From the NCBI RefSeq assembly GCF_001905385.1, contig NZ_LIPF01000006.1, forward strand, positions 365,291 to 429,290: 64,000 nt of DNA, read 5' to 3'. The position numbers were made by a program, and so were the translations under genes. Shown here one piece after another: positions 7,629-16,579 of the stretch (positions are counted from its first letter, which is position 1; every line of letters begins with the position of its first letter). This DNA comes from Streptomyces sp. CB02414 (GTDB lineage Bacteria > Actinomycetota > Actinomycetes > Streptomycetales > Streptomycetaceae). Under the pieces are notes generated by a model. That model made no database searches and had not been told where the DNA came from. It saw nothing but the letters and a program-made list of their open reading frames with translations.

Positions 7629-9083
7629 GTGATCAAGGACCCCCACTCCACGGCCGTCGCCCTCCTCCCCCTGGTCGGCGGCGCCGCCAACGTCACCTCC
7701 GTCGCCCACTGCATGACCCGCCTGCGCCTGGGCCTGGCCGACCGCTCCCAGGTGGACGACGAGGCGCTGCGGGCGCTGCCCGGCGTGCTCGGGGTGGTGG
7801 AGGACGGTGAGTCGTACCAGGTCGTGCTGGGCCCGGGAGTGGTCGGCCGGGTGACGGAGGCCTTCGAGGCCCTACTGGCGACGGACGACACGGCGGACGC
7901 CCTCGCCCGGCGCGGCGCCATGCTGAAGGCGCGGCAGAAGGCCCGCAACGCCACCCCGCTCAAGACGGCCCTGCGCCGCGTCGCGAACATCTTCGTCCCC
8001 CTCATCCCCGCCCTCATCGGCTGCGGCATCGTCGCGGGCCTCGCGGGCCTGCTGACGAACCTGCGCTGGCTCCCCGGCCTCACCCCCGCCCTGACCGCCC
8101 TCTCCGCCGCCTTCATGGCGCTGATCGCGGTGTTCGTCGGCCACAACACGGCGAAGGAGTTCGGCGGCACGCCCGTGCTGGGCGGCGCGGTGGCCGCCGT
8201 CGTCGTCTACCCGGGCGTGGCGAAGGTGACCGCCTTCGGGGCGGCCCTCGCCCCCGGCCAGGGCGGCGTCCTCGGCGCACTGGCGGCCGCCCTGCTCGCC
8301 ACCCGCGTCGAGAAGTGGTGCCGCGCCCGCCTCCCCGGCACCCTGGACGTCCTGCTCACCCCCACCCTCACCGTCCTGGTCTCCGGCCTGGTCACCCTCT
8401 ACGTCCTCATGTACGCGGCCGGCGAGGTCGCCACGGCCATCGGCACGGCGGCGAACTGGCTCCTGACGACCACCGGCGCCCTGGCCGGCCTGATCCTCGG
8501 CGGCCTCTTCCTCCCCCTGGTGATGCTGGGCCTCCACCAGGCCCTCATCCCCATCCACACGACCCTCATCGAGCAGCAGGGCCACACCGTCCTGCTCCCC
8601 ATCCTGGCCATGGCGGGCGCGGGCCAGGTCGGCGCGGCGGCTGCGGTCTACGTCCGTCTGCGCCACGACACCTCCCTCCGTACGACGATCAGATCAGCGC
8701 TCCCGGCCGGTCTCCTCGGCGTCGGTGAACCCCTGATCTACGGCGTCTCCCTCCCCCTCGGCCGCCCCTTCCTCACCGCCTGCGTGGGCGGCGCGGCGGG
8801 CGGCGCCTTCGTCGGCCTGTTCGCGATGCTCGGCACGGACGTGGGGGCGACGGCGATCGGCCCGTCCGGCTGGGCGCTGTTCCCGCTCCTCGCGGGCGGC
8901 GGCGGCTGGGCGGTGACGGCGGGGGTGTACGGCGGCGGGCTGCTCACCGGGTACGCGGTCGGCTTCCTGGCCACGTACTTCTTCGGTCTTCCCGACGGCG
9001 CCGCCCGCCCCGTGTGCGACCCTGAGAAACATGAACCACGCCCAGCTGACCGCCCTGGGCCGCGCCCTGCGTCTCCTCGGTGA
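7629..9083 (+). CDS. PTS sugar transporter EIIBC, MurP-like
   Basis: 484 residues. An EIIB domain (1-90) carries the phosphocysteine in VAHCMTRLRL (Cys about 28). The rest is an EIIC membrane domain of the glucose superfamily with about ten hydrophobic segments and the LGVGEPLIYGVSLPLGRP substrate motif. There is no EIIA domain, as in E. coli MurP, which borrows the glucose EIIA. Directly after murQ and an RpiR-type gene, it is probably a MurNAc phosphotransferase importer; GlcNAc or glucose remain possible. GTG start with GGGGAG just before it. Its polar C-terminal tail overlaps the next gene by 53 bp. Confidence 0.85.
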   Translation: MIKDPHSTAVALLPLVGGAANVTSVAHCMTRLRLGLADRSQVDDEALRALPGVLGVVEDGESYQVVLGPGVVGRVTEAFEALLATDDTADALARRGAMLKARQKARNATPLKTALRRVANIFVPLIPALIGCGIVAGLAGLLTNLRWLPGLTPALTALSAAFMALIAVFVGHNTAKEFGGTPVLGGAVAAVVVYPGVAKVTAFGAALAPGQGGVLGALAAALLATRVEKWCRARLPGTLDVLLTPTLTVLVSGLVTLYVLMYAAGEVATAIGTAANWLLTTTGALAGLILGGLFLPLVMLGLHQALIPIHTTLIEQQGHTVLLPILAMAGAGQVGAAAAVYVRLRHDTSLRTTIRSALPAGLLGVGEPLIYGVSLPLGRPFLTACVGGAAGGAFVGLFAMLGTDVGATAIGPSGWALFPLLAGGGGWAVTAGVYGGGLLTGYAVGFLATYFFGLPDGAARPVCDPEKHEPRPADRPGPRPASPR

Positions 9084-9603
9084 GCACGGCGAGGCCCTGG
9101 GCACCGACACCCCCGACGCCAAACTGCACGAGGTCCGCGCGGACCTGAAGCGGGCACTCGACCTGCTGGATGAGAGCGTCGAGTCGGCGGCCCCCAGCAC
9201 CCGCTGCCCCGAGCACCCGAACGGCCCGGTCGACAAGGCCGCCCCCGACCTGTGCCTCCTCTGCGAGACCCGCCGCCGCTCCGCCCGCCGCGCCGAGTAC
9301 AACGGCGGCCCGCTCCCCGCCCGGCCCGCCACCGAGCCGGTCCAGTCCCGCTACGGCGTCCGGGGCGACCGGCCGCAGCCGCAGCAGCGCTGGCTGCCCG
9401 AGCTGTGGAACGGCCAGACGTGGCAGCTGTGCGGCACCCCGCGCCGCGACCGCCGCGAGGCCGAGCAGTACATCGCGGCCCAACTGCGGACGCCGCGCGC
9501 GGCGATGGCGTACCGGCTGGTCCACGAATTCACGGACTACGAGGTGCTGCGGGTGTGGGGGACGCCGGTACGGGTGGACATCGAGCCGATGGGCGGCCTC
9601 TGA
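9031..9603 (+). CDS. Conserved hypothetical protein with Cys/His pairs
   Basis: 190 residues from ATG 9031. An N-terminal helical part (LTALGRALRLLGEHGEAL) is followed by CPEHPNGPVDKAAPDLCLLCE, a CxxH/CxxC arrangement (about residues 58-79) suited to one zinc ion, and a C-terminal WLPELWNGQTWQLCGTPRRDRREAEQYIAAQL part. I do not recognise a family. It begins inside the end of the PTS gene and ends 3 bp before a TetR gene, so it is probably co-transcribed with both. Confidence 0.6.
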   Translation: MNHAQLTALGRALRLLGEHGEALGTDTPDAKLHEVRADLKRALDLLDESVESAAPSTRCPEHPNGPVDKAAPDLCLLCETRRRSARRAEYNGGPLPARPATEPVQSRYGVRGDRPQPQQRWLPELWNGQTWQLCGTPRRDRREAEQYIAAQLRTPRAAMAYRLVHEFTDYEVLRVWGTPVRVDIEPMGGL

Positions 9604-9606
9604 GCC

Positions 9607-10209
9607 ATGGTGAGACGGAACGACCAGCGCCGTGCCGCCCTCGTCGACGCGGCCATCGAAGTGCTGGCGGCGGAGGGCGCCCGAGGCCTGACCTTCCGGG
9701 CGGTGGACACGGCCGCCGCCGTCCCGGCCGGCACCGCGTCCAACTACTTCGCCAACCGCGACGACCTGCTCACCCAGGCCGGCGCCCGCGTCTACGAACG
9801 CCTCCACCCCGACGACGCCACCATCGCCCGCCAGCGCACGGCGGGCCGCGACCGTGACACCTACGTCGCCCTGATGCGCGAACTCGTCGACCGCATCGCC
9901 TCGTTCCGCACCGGTTACCTCGCCCTGCTGGAGCTCCGTCTGGAGGCCACCCGCCGCCCCGGCCTGCGCGCCGTCCTCACCGAACGCGTCCGCGCCGACG
10001 TCGCCGCCAACGTCTCTTACCACGAGGCGTCCGGCCTCCCCGGCGACGCGACGGCCGTCAAGCTGCTGTACCTCGCCCTGAACTGGCTGATCGTCGAACA
10101 GCTCACGCTGCCGGACGTCTTCTCCCAGGAGGAACGGGACGAGTTGGTGGCCGCCGCCGTCGAGCGCATCGTGGCGCCGGACAGCCTCTACCCCCGCACA
10201 CTGTCCTGA
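9607..10209 (+). CDS. TetR family transcriptional regulator
   Basis: 200 residues. The N-terminal helix-turn-helix reads LTFRAVDTAAAVPAGTASNYFANRDDLL (about residues 28-55), followed by an all-helical ligand domain (RDTYVALMRELVDRIASFRTGYLALLELRLEATRRPGLRAVL). The ATG at 9607 comes 3 bp after the previous stop. Its last 22 bp overlap the 3' end of the convergent gene at 10188. Ligand and targets are unknown. Confidence 0.85.
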   Translation: MVRRNDQRRAALVDAAIEVLAAEGARGLTFRAVDTAAAVPAGTASNYFANRDDLLTQAGARVYERLHPDDATIARQRTAGRDRDTYVALMRELVDRIASFRTGYLALLELRLEATRRPGLRAVLTERVRADVAANVSYHEASGLPGDATAVKLLYLALNWLIVEQLTLPDVFSQEERDELVAAAVERIVAPDSLYPRTLS

Positions 10210-10577
10210 TTGGTCCTGCGCAGCCGGGCCCGCATCAGCTCACCCTGCTGCGCGGCCGCCAGCGACACGACCGGACAGTCCCACTCACGGCCCCCACCGA
10301 CCGGCCGCAGCCGTACGTCACGCCCGTCGTGCGCCACCACCTCCCCCACACGCCCGTCCCGCGCGTCCACGGCATGCGTACCGACCGCCGGCCGCTCACC
10401 CCTCACCACCGACGCCAGGCGCTCCGCGACCCGCACGTTGCAACGCCCCAGCTCGACCAGCGCGAACGGCTCCTCACTCGCCCCCGTCACCGGATCGACG
10501 CACAGGGACGGCAACACGATGCCCGCGCCCACGAGGGCCTGTCGCAAGGTCTCGACGACTTCTTCGGTCGACCGCAC
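10188..10577 (-). CDS. Small hypothetical protein next to an XRE/DUF397 pair
   Basis: 129 residues from a GTG at 10577 with GGTGAGG upstream. N-terminal MRSTEEVVETLRQALVGAGIVLPSLCVD and a beta-rich C-terminal part (VRLRPVGGGREWDCPVVSLAAA). Similar short proteins often accompany XRE/DUF397 regulator pairs in Streptomyces; function unknown. It is divergent from the XRE gene at 10696 and overlaps the end of the TetR gene by 22 bp. Confidence 0.6.
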   Translation of the reverse strand: MRSTEEVVETLRQALVGAGIVLPSLCVDPVTGASEEPFALVELGRCNVRVAERLASVVRGERPAVGTHAVDARDGRVGEVVAHDGRDVRLRPVGGGREWDCPVVSLAAAQQGELMRARLRRTNQDSVRG

Positions 10578-10695
10578 GCTTCCTCACCTCCACGCTGAGT
10601 TTGTGATTCGCCACACAGCGTGTCCGTTCCGGTTCTAACCTGGCCATACAGGGCGCCCCAACAATCCCTGCTGTGCGACCGGGAGTTCCGCTGCC

Positions 10696-11535
10696 ATGCC
10701 TGGACCGAAAGACCTCGATCCGTCGTCGTCCCCCCGCGCGCTCCTGGGCGCGGAGCTGCGTCACGCCCGCGAGAAAGCGGGGCTGAGCCAGGAGGAGCTG
10801 GGCGCGCGGCTGTTCGTCAGCGGCTCGTTCATCGGCCAGTTGGAGGCGGGCACGCGGAGGATGCAGCCGGAGTACGCGCGGATGCTGGACGACGTCCTCG
10901 GGACGGAGGACTTCTTCCAGCGGAACTGCGCGGCGTCGGCGAAGTCGAAGTATCCCGAGCATTTCGCCGAGGCGGCGGAGGCGGAAGGGGCGGCGACGGC
11001 GATCAGAGAGTACGCGTCAATGCTGATCCCGGGGTTGCTGCAGACTCCTGATTACGCACGGGCAGTCTGCCGCGCCTATCAGCCGACTGCGGCGGACGAC
11101 GTGATCGACGAGCTCGTGGACGCACGCATGCAAAGGGCACGCATGCTCACGGATCCAACAGCGCCCGTGTTGTGGGCCGTCGTTGACGAAGCCGCGCTAC
11201 GTCGGACCGCCGGTGGCCGTACGGTGATGGCGGACGCCCTGCGCCACCTCGCCGGTCTGATGCAGGAGAACCGGGTCATCGTCCAGGTGCTGCCTTTCGA
11301 CGCGGGAGCACATCCGGCCATGCAGGGCTGCGTCCGACTGATGGACTTCGCGGACTCCCCACCCTTGGTGTATCTCGAGGGAGTCGGCACCGGACGGGTC
11401 GACGACGACCCTGCCACCGTGGCGCGCTACCGCGTCTACTACGACCTGCTCATGATGTCCGCGCTCCCGCCTGGGAAGTCCCTGTCCTTGATCGAGGACC
11501 TGGCGCAGAATTACGGCCATGGAGACCACCCCTGA
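10696..11535 (+). CDS. XRE-type helix-turn-helix regulator with DUF5753 domain
   Basis: 279 residues. Residues 15-75 are an XRE helix-turn-helix (LGAELRHAREKAGLSQEELGARLFVSGSFIGQLEAGTRRM). Residues 95-270 match DUF5753 (IREYASMLIPGLLQTPDYARAVCRA, VLPFDAGAHPAMQGCVRLMDF). Streptomyces carry dozens of these, each paired with a DUF397 partner, some affecting development and antibiotic production. GGGAG precedes the ATG. The partner gene overlaps its end by 17 bp. Confidence 0.92.
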   Translation: MPGPKDLDPSSSPRALLGAELRHAREKAGLSQEELGARLFVSGSFIGQLEAGTRRMQPEYARMLDDVLGTEDFFQRNCAASAKSKYPEHFAEAAEAEGAATAIREYASMLIPGLLQTPDYARAVCRAYQPTAADDVIDELVDARMQRARMLTDPTAPVLWAVVDEAALRRTAGGRTVMADALRHLAGLMQENRVIVQVLPFDAGAHPAMQGCVRLMDFADSPPLVYLEGVGTGRVDDDPATVARYRVYYDLLMMSALPPGKSLSLIEDLAQNYGHGDHP

Positions 11536-11713
11536 GTACGACTGGCACAGGTCCAGCTACAGCGGCGGAAGCGGCGACAACTGCCTCGAAGCCGCCCTCG
11601 GCAACACCGCACTCGTCCCCGTCCGCGACTCCAAGAATCCCCTCGGCCCGAAACTCCTCTTCCGGGCCGAGGCCTGGTCGGCGTTCGTCGGGAGCCTCAC
11701 GCACCCTGCGTGA
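11519..11713 (+). CDS. DUF397 domain protein
   Basis: 64 residues with the family signature YDWHRSSYSGGSGDNCLEAA and a C-terminal VRDSKNPLGPKLLF block. DUF397 proteins are small cytoplasmic partners of the XRE/DUF5753 regulators, here translationally coupled by a 17-bp overlap with the preceding gene. The 3' end overlaps the convergent esterase gene by 17 bp. Confidence 0.9.
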   Translation: METTPEYDWHRSSYSGGSGDNCLEAALGNTALVPVRDSKNPLGPKLLFRAEAWSAFVGSLTHPA

Positions 11714-13220
11714 GAGGCAGCGCAGCGAACTCGTAGCCCTCCCACAGGCGGCGTGACGCCTCCTCCGGGTACGGCGCCACGGCCGGCTCCGCGTCCAGGA
11801 CCTGGACCAGGCGCCGCTCCGTGTCGTACGCGGGCCAGCCGGGGTCGCCGGTGCGGGCGAAGGACGTCCAGGAGGACCGGAAACGCGAGGACAGCGCCAG
11901 CGCCTCCGCCGACGGCTGCGCGCCCTCGAAGAGGAGCAGGCCGAGGTCGGCCCCGAAGGTGCCGAAGAGCAGGGGCACGTCCAGGGCGTGGCACGCGCCG
12001 AGGGCGCCGCCGTTGCCGGGGGCCGGCCAGGTCAGCTCGTAGATGTGGGAGCGGCCGCCGCCCGCGAGGTGGGCCTCGGCCAGGTGCAGGGACGGCATGG
12101 CGAACAGCCAGTCGGTCTGGACGCGTTCGTAGAGGTCGTTCGCGGACCAGTCGGGGTACGCGGCGCGGTAGGCCTCCTCGCCGCCCGGCGCGTACAGCCG
12201 CAGCGCCTTGCCCGCGCGCTCCTCACCGATCGAGCCCAGCTTGCCCGCCATCGCGGTGAACAGGCGGTTCTCGTCGCGGTTGTGGCCGACGACCAGGTCG
12301 ACGTCACGGGACGTGCCGGACGCCAGCGCCTGCCACGGGGTGACCGGGAGGACGTCGCCGTCGACGACCGGGGAGTACGGGGTGGAGGTGGGCGCGGCCT
12401 GGCCCCAGCGGTCGAGGTACTGGGACATCCTCGGGGTGAGGGTCTGGCCCGCCTTGACCAGCTGGGCCGGGTCCACGGCGGCCAGGTCGGCGACGGTGGG
12501 ACGCAGGCCGAGTTCGGCGGCGAGGACGGTGCCGATGTCGCAGGCGAGTTCGTCGGAGAAGAAGGTGCCCGGCACGCTCTGGGCGATGGCCCGGTGGAAG
12601 AGCCCGGCGGCGCGGGGCATGGCCAGGAGGGAGGCCACGGAACCGGCGCCCGCCGACTCGCCGAAGATCGTGACCTGGCCGGGGTCGCCGCCGAACGCGG
12701 TGATGTTGTCCCGTACCCACTCCAGCGCGGCCATCTGGTCGAGCAGGCCCCGGTTGGCGGGGGCGCCCTCGATGCGGGCGAAGCCCTCCATGCCGACGCG
12801 GTAGTTGAGGGTGACGACGACGAGGTCGCCGTCCTCGGCGATGCGGCGGGCGTCGTAGCCGGGGCTGCCGGAGTGGCCCAGGCGGTAGGCGCCGCCGTAT
12901 ATCCACACCATGACCGGGCGGCGGGCGGCCGGGTCGGGGGCTGGGGTCCAGACGTTGACCGTGAGCCAGTCGTCGCCCTCGGGGAGGGCGGCGGGCGGGC
13001 CCGCCAGCCCGGTGTCCTGCGGGGGCGGCGGGCCGAAGGCGTGGGCCTCGCGGACGCCGTCCCAGGGGCGGGCCGGTCGCGGGGCGGCGAACCGGGCCTC
13101 GCCCACGGGCGGCTCGGCGAACGGGATGCCGCGGAAGACGGTCAGGCCGTCCTCCACTCGGCCGCGCACCGCGCCGGTGGCGGTGCGCACCACGGGCTCC
13201 GGGACCTCGGGGTTCGTCAT
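11697..13220 (-). CDS. Type B carboxylesterase/lipase family protein
   Basis: 507 residues of alpha/beta-hydrolase fold. Family marks: FRGIPFAEPPVGEARF near residue 28, VMVWIYGGAYRLG (oxyanion hole, about 103), NYRVGMEGF, and the nucleophile elbow FGESAGAGSVAS with Ser189. No signal peptide, so cytoplasmic. It hydrolyses carboxylic esters; natural substrate unknown. The leader contains GGATCAC and GTGATCC arms (13221-13227, 13244-13250) flanking the ribosome site GAGGGAG. Confidence 0.9.
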   Translation of the reverse strand: MTNPEVPEPVVRTATGAVRGRVEDGLTVFRGIPFAEPPVGEARFAAPRPARPWDGVREAHAFGPPPPQDTGLAGPPAALPEGDDWLTVNVWTPAPDPAARRPVMVWIYGGAYRLGHSGSPGYDARRIAEDGDLVVVTLNYRVGMEGFARIEGAPANRGLLDQMAALEWVRDNITAFGGDPGQVTIFGESAGAGSVASLLAMPRAAGLFHRAIAQSVPGTFFSDELACDIGTVLAAELGLRPTVADLAAVDPAQLVKAGQTLTPRMSQYLDRWGQAAPTSTPYSPVVDGDVLPVTPWQALASGTSRDVDLVVGHNRDENRLFTAMAGKLGSIGEERAGKALRLYAPGGEEAYRAAYPDWSANDLYERVQTDWLFAMPSLHLAEAHLAGGGRSHIYELTWPAPGNGGALGACHALDVPLLFGTFGADLGLLLFEGAQPSAEALALSSRFRSSWTSFARTGDPGWPAYDTERRLVQVLDAEPAVAPYPEEASRRLWEGYEFAALPLTQGA

Positions 13221-13250
13221 GGATCACTCCCTCACTCGAGTTGGTGATCC
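13221..13250 (-). promoter_or_regulatory. Inverted repeat enclosing the esterase ribosome-binding site
   Basis: On the coding strand, GGATCAC (13250-13244) and GTGATCC (13227-13221) can pair over 7 bp with the GAGGGAG ribosome site in the 16-nt loop; the second arm touches the ATG. This could be an operator or a weak RNA hairpin affecting translation. Confidence 0.3.
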
Positions 13251-13291
13251 CACGGACCCTACGCCGCGGTGCGCGGACGGGTCGGGCCGGG

Positions 13292-14422
13292 TCAGCTGAG
13301 GGTCTTCAGCGACTCCGCGTCGAAGGGGGCGAGTTCACCGAAGCGGCCGGAGAGGACCTTGTCCGCCCACTGCGGGTCCTGGAGCAGCGCGCGGCCGATG
13401 GCGACCACGTCGAACTCGTCGCGCTCCATGCGGTCCAGGAGGTTGTCGAGGCTGCCGAGCGCGGCACCCTGGCCCTGGAAGGAGCCCAGGAACTCGCCCT
13501 CCAGGCCCACGGAGCCGACGGTGATGGCGGCCTTGCCGGTGAGCTTCTTGGTCCAGCCGGCGAGGTTGAGGTCGGAGTCGTCGAACTCGGGCTGCCAGTA
13601 GCGGCGCGTGGAGGCGTGGAAGGCGTCGACGCCGGCCGAGGCGAGGGGGGCGAGGATGGCCTCCAGTTCCTCGGGGGTCTCGGCAAGACGGGCGTCGTAG
13701 GCGTCCTGCTTCCACTGGGAGTAGCGGAAGATGACCGGGAACTCGGCCGAAACCTTCTCGCGGACGGCGGCCACGATCTCGGCGGCGAAGCGGGTGCGGG
13801 AGACCGGGTCGCCGCCGTAGGCGTCGGTGCGGCGGTTGGTGCCCGCCCACAGGAACTGGTCGATGAGGTAGCCGTGGGCTCCGTGGATCTCCACGCCGTC
13901 GAAGCCGATGCGTTCGGCGTCGGCGGCCGCGTCGGCGAAGGCGCCGATGACGTCGTCCAGGTCGCGCTGGGTCATCGCCTTGCCGGTGACCTCGTCCTCG
14001 CCGATGCGCAGGCCGGAGGGGCCGACGGCGGGGGCCTCGGGGAAGGGCTGCTCGCCCTGCTTGCGGACCATGCCGATGTGCCACAGCTGCGGCACGATCG
14101 TGCCGCCCGCCGCGTGCACCGCCTCGGCGACCTTCGCCCAGCCGGCCAGCTGCTCCTCGCCGTGGAAGCGCGGCACGCGGTCGCTGAGCCCGGCGGAGTC
14201 GTGGCCGACGTAGGTGCCCTCGGTGACGATCAGGCCGACACCGGCGGCGGCGCGGCGGGAGTAGTACGAGACCACGTCCTCGCCGGGGACGCCGCCCGGG
14301 GAGAACATCCGGGTCATCGGGGCCATCGCGATGCGGTTGGGGACGGTCAGGCCGTTGATGGTGGCCGGGCGGGCGAGGATCTGGGCGGCGCGCGAGGCGG
14401 CGTCGGCGGCGGTGACGGTCAC
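13292..14422 (-). CDS. NADH:flavin oxidoreductase / alkene reductase (old yellow enzyme family)
   Basis: 376 residues of FMN-binding TIM barrel: VPNRIAMAPMTRMFS near the N-terminus, ATYVGHD-like phosphate region, the substrate-binding histidine block IHGAHGYLIDQFL and NRRTDAYGGDPVSRTRFAAEI. These enzymes reduce activated C=C bonds with NAD(P)H. I chose the GTG at 14422 (VTVTAADAAS), which has GAGGAG upstream; the frame is open to 14521 without a ribosome site. The GTGACC/GGTCAC palindrome at 14524-14537 lies about 100 bp upstream. Confidence 0.9.
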   Translation of the reverse strand: MTVTAADAASRAAQILARPATINGLTVPNRIAMAPMTRMFSPGGVPGEDVVSYYSRRAAAGVGLIVTEGTYVGHDSAGLSDRVPRFHGEEQLAGWAKVAEAVHAAGGTIVPQLWHIGMVRKQGEQPFPEAPAVGPSGLRIGEDEVTGKAMTQRDLDDVIGAFADAAADAERIGFDGVEIHGAHGYLIDQFLWAGTNRRTDAYGGDPVSRTRFAAEIVAAVREKVSAEFPVIFRYSQWKQDAYDARLAETPEELEAILAPLASAGVDAFHASTRRYWQPEFDDSDLNLAGWTKKLTGKAAITVGSVGLEGEFLGSFQGQGAALGSLDNLLDRMERDEFDVVAIGRALLQDPQWADKVLSGRFGELAPFDAESLKTLS

Positions 14423-14523
14423 GTGGGGGCTCCTCTGGAGGTACCGGGAGGTATGTGCATGTGCATGAACCTGCCGATGACAACGGGGGCGCCCGCCACG
14501 CGCATTCCGGCCGCCCGGCATCA

Positions 14524-14537
14524 GTGACCCAGGTCAC
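14524..14537. promoter_or_regulatory. Palindrome upstream of the flavin oxidoreductase gene
   Basis: GTGACCCAGGTCAC has 6-bp arms around a 2-bp centre. It lies in the 201-bp spacer between the groEL terminator and the reductase gene, about 100 bp from its start, and may be an operator. It lacks the GAGT half of a BldD box. Confidence 0.3.
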
Positions 14538-14549
14538 GGCACCGAACGC

Positions 14550-14587
14550 CCGAGGGCGGCACCCCCTGTCGGGAGTGCCGCCCTCGG
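14550..14587 (-). terminator. groEL terminator hairpin
   Basis: Arms CCGAGGGCGGCAC (14550-14562) and GTGCCGCCCTCGG (14575-14587) pair over 13 bp around a 12-nt loop, 37 bp past the groEL stop. No U-tract, as usual in Streptomyces. Confidence 0.75.
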
Positions 14588-14623
14588 TCCGTACTGGACG
14601 GTCGATCAACCGGAACCGGTCGA

Positions 14624-16249
14624 TCAGAAGTCCATGTCACCGCCCGGCATGCCGCCCGGAGCACCGGCCGCGGCGGCCTTCTCCGGCTTGTCGGCGATGA
14701 CGGCCTCGGTGGTGAGGAACAGCGCGGCGATGGAGGCGGCGTTCTGCAGGGCAGAGCGGGTCACCTTCGCCGGGTCGATGATGCCCTCGGCGATCATGTC
14801 GACGTACTCACCGGACGCGGCGTTCAGGCCGTGGCCGACGGTCAGGTTGCGGACCTTCTCCACGACGACGCCGCCCTCGAGACCACCGTTGACGGCGATC
14901 TGCTTCAGCGGGGCCTCCAGGGCGAGCTTCACGGCGTTGGCGCCGGTCGCCTCGTCACCCGACAGCTCCAGCTTCTCGAAGACCTGGGAGGCCTGGAGCA
15001 GGGCCACGCCACCACCGGCGACGATGCCCTCCTCGACGGCCGCCTTCGCGTTGCGAACGGCGTCCTCGATGCGGTGCTTGCGCTCCTTGAGCTCGACCTC
15101 GGTGGCGGCACCGGCCTTGATGACGGCCACGCCGCCGGCCAGCTTCGCCAGGCGCTCCTGGAGCTTCTCGCGGTCGTAGTCCGAGTCGCTGTTCTCGATC
15201 TCGGCGCGGATCTGGTTGACGCGGCCGTTGACCTGGTCGGTCGAGCCGGCGCCGTCGACGATGGTGGTCTCGTCCTTGGTGATGACGACCTTGCGGGCGC
15301 GGCCCAGGAGGTCCAGGGACGCGTTCTCCAGCTTGAGGCCGACCTCCTCGGAGATGACCTCGCCGCCCGTGAGGATGGCGATGTCGCCGAGCATGGCCTT
15401 GCGGCGGTCGCCGAAGCCCGGGGCCTTGACGGCGACGGACTTGAAGGTGCCGCGGATCTTGTTGACGACCAGGGTCGACAGGGCCTCGCCCTCGACGTCC
15501 TCGGCGATGATCAGCAGCGGCTTGCCCGACTGCATGACCTTCTCCAGGAGCGGCAGCAGGTCCTTGACGTTGCCGATCTTGGAGTTGGCGATGAGGATGT
15601 ACGGGTCGTCGAGCGACGCCTCCATACGCTCCATGTCGGTGGCGAAGTACGCCGAGATGTAGCCCTTGTCGAAGCGCATACCCTCGGTGAGCTCCAGCTC
15701 CAGACCGAAGGTCTGGGACTCCTCGACGGTGATGACGCCTTCCTTGCCGACCTTGTCCATGGCCTCGGCGATGAGCTCGCCGATCTGGGTGTCGGCGGCG
15801 GAGATGGAGGCCGTGGAGGCGATCTGCTCCTTGGTCTCGACGTCCTTCGCCTGCTCCAGCAGGGCGGCGGAGACGGCCTCGACGGCCTTCTCGATGCCGC
15901 GCTTCAGGGCCATCGGGTTGGCGCCGGCCGCGACGTTGCGCAGGCCTTCCTTGACGAGGGCCTGGGCGAGAACGGTCGCGGTGGTCGTACCGTCACCGGC
16001 GACGTCGTCCGTCTTCTTGGCGACTTCCTTGACCAGCTCGGCGCCGATCTTCTCGTACGGGTCCTCGAGCTCGATCTCCTTGGCGATGGAGACGCCGTCG
16101 TTGGTGATCGTGGGCGCGCCCCACTTCTTCTCGAGGACGACGTTGCGGCCCTTGGGGCCGAGCGTCACCTTGACGGCGTCCGCGAGCTGGTTCATGCCGC
16201 GCTCGAGGCCGCGCCGCGCCTCCTCGTCGAACGCGATGATCTTGGCCAT
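14624..16249 (-). CDS. groEL: Chaperonin GroEL (GroEL2 type, no groES beside it)
   Basis: 541 residues, full GroEL length, forming the ATP-driven 14-mer folding chamber in the cytoplasm. Visible marks: MAKIIAFDEEARRGLERG start, GDGTTTATVLAQ nucleotide loop, the signature AAVEEGIVAGGGVAL, and a Gly/Met-rich tail ending GGMPGGDMDF. The tail and absence of groES fit the stand-alone GroEL2 of Streptomyces. The ATG at 16249 has AGGGACCAC upstream. Its promoter at 16409-16437 overlaps HrcA-type CIRCE half-sites, so heat-shock control by HrcA is expected. Confidence 0.97.
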   Translation of the reverse strand: MAKIIAFDEEARRGLERGMNQLADAVKVTLGPKGRNVVLEKKWGAPTITNDGVSIAKEIELEDPYEKIGAELVKEVAKKTDDVAGDGTTTATVLAQALVKEGLRNVAAGANPMALKRGIEKAVEAVSAALLEQAKDVETKEQIASTASISAADTQIGELIAEAMDKVGKEGVITVEESQTFGLELELTEGMRFDKGYISAYFATDMERMEASLDDPYILIANSKIGNVKDLLPLLEKVMQSGKPLLIIAEDVEGEALSTLVVNKIRGTFKSVAVKAPGFGDRRKAMLGDIAILTGGEVISEEVGLKLENASLDLLGRARKVVITKDETTIVDGAGSTDQVNGRVNQIRAEIENSDSDYDREKLQERLAKLAGGVAVIKAGAATEVELKERKHRIEDAVRNAKAAVEEGIVAGGGVALLQASQVFEKLELSGDEATGANAVKLALEAPLKQIAVNGGLEGGVVVEKVRNLTVGHGLNAASGEYVDMIAEGIIDPAKVTRSALQNAASIAALFLTTEAVIADKPEKAAAAGAPGGMPGGDMDF

Positions 16250-16393
16250 GTGAAGTGGTCCCTCCAGGACTGGGGGTGATTCCTTCGGACCGCGCCCGCG
16301 CCCGCGACGGACGGCTCGCCGGCCTCGTGGTTCCTTCCCCACCCGGCCCGCGGGCCTCACCGACCCGGTCCTTCGTTGTCACTCTCACCTTCA

Positions 16394-16438
16394 GAGTGCT
16401 AACGCCAATGATTAGCACTCGCCCCCATCGAGTGCAAG
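16394..16438 (-). promoter_or_regulatory. groEL promoter overlapped by three CIRCE half-sites
   Basis: In gene orientation a -35 box TTGCAC (16437-16432) and -10 box TAATCA (16414-16409) are 17 bp apart. Three 9-mers are evenly spaced by 9 bp: CTTGCACTC (16438-16430), GAGTGCTAA (16420-16412) and TTAGCACTC (16402-16394). The first two form a canonical CIRCE operator bound by HrcA and sit exactly on the promoter; the third forms a perfect inverted repeat with the second, in the opposite half-site order. Confidence 0.88.
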
Positions 16439-16506
16439 CGCCTCTCGAGGATCCGCGCCCGCGCTCAGCCACCCGCGAACACGGAACCGGGGGCCGTCCG
16501 GGCAGC

Positions 16507-16546
16507 CCGAAGGGCCCGCACCCCGGGTGAGGTGCGGGCCCTTCGG
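16507..16546 (-). terminator. Strong hairpin after the cold-shock gene
   Basis: Arms CCGAAGGGCCCGCACC (16507-16522) and GGTGCGGGCCCTTCGG (16531-16546) pair perfectly over 16 bp with an 8-nt loop, 34 bp past the csp stop. It insulates the groEL promoter from csp transcription. Confidence 0.85.
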
Positions 16547-16579
16547 AGAAGAACCGTTTACTTGCGGTGGCCGAACGTC

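Noticed and set aside
14524..14537. BldD box before the flavin oxidoreductase gene
   Set aside because: The palindrome lacks the (A/T)GAGT half; kept only as an unspecified operator candidate.
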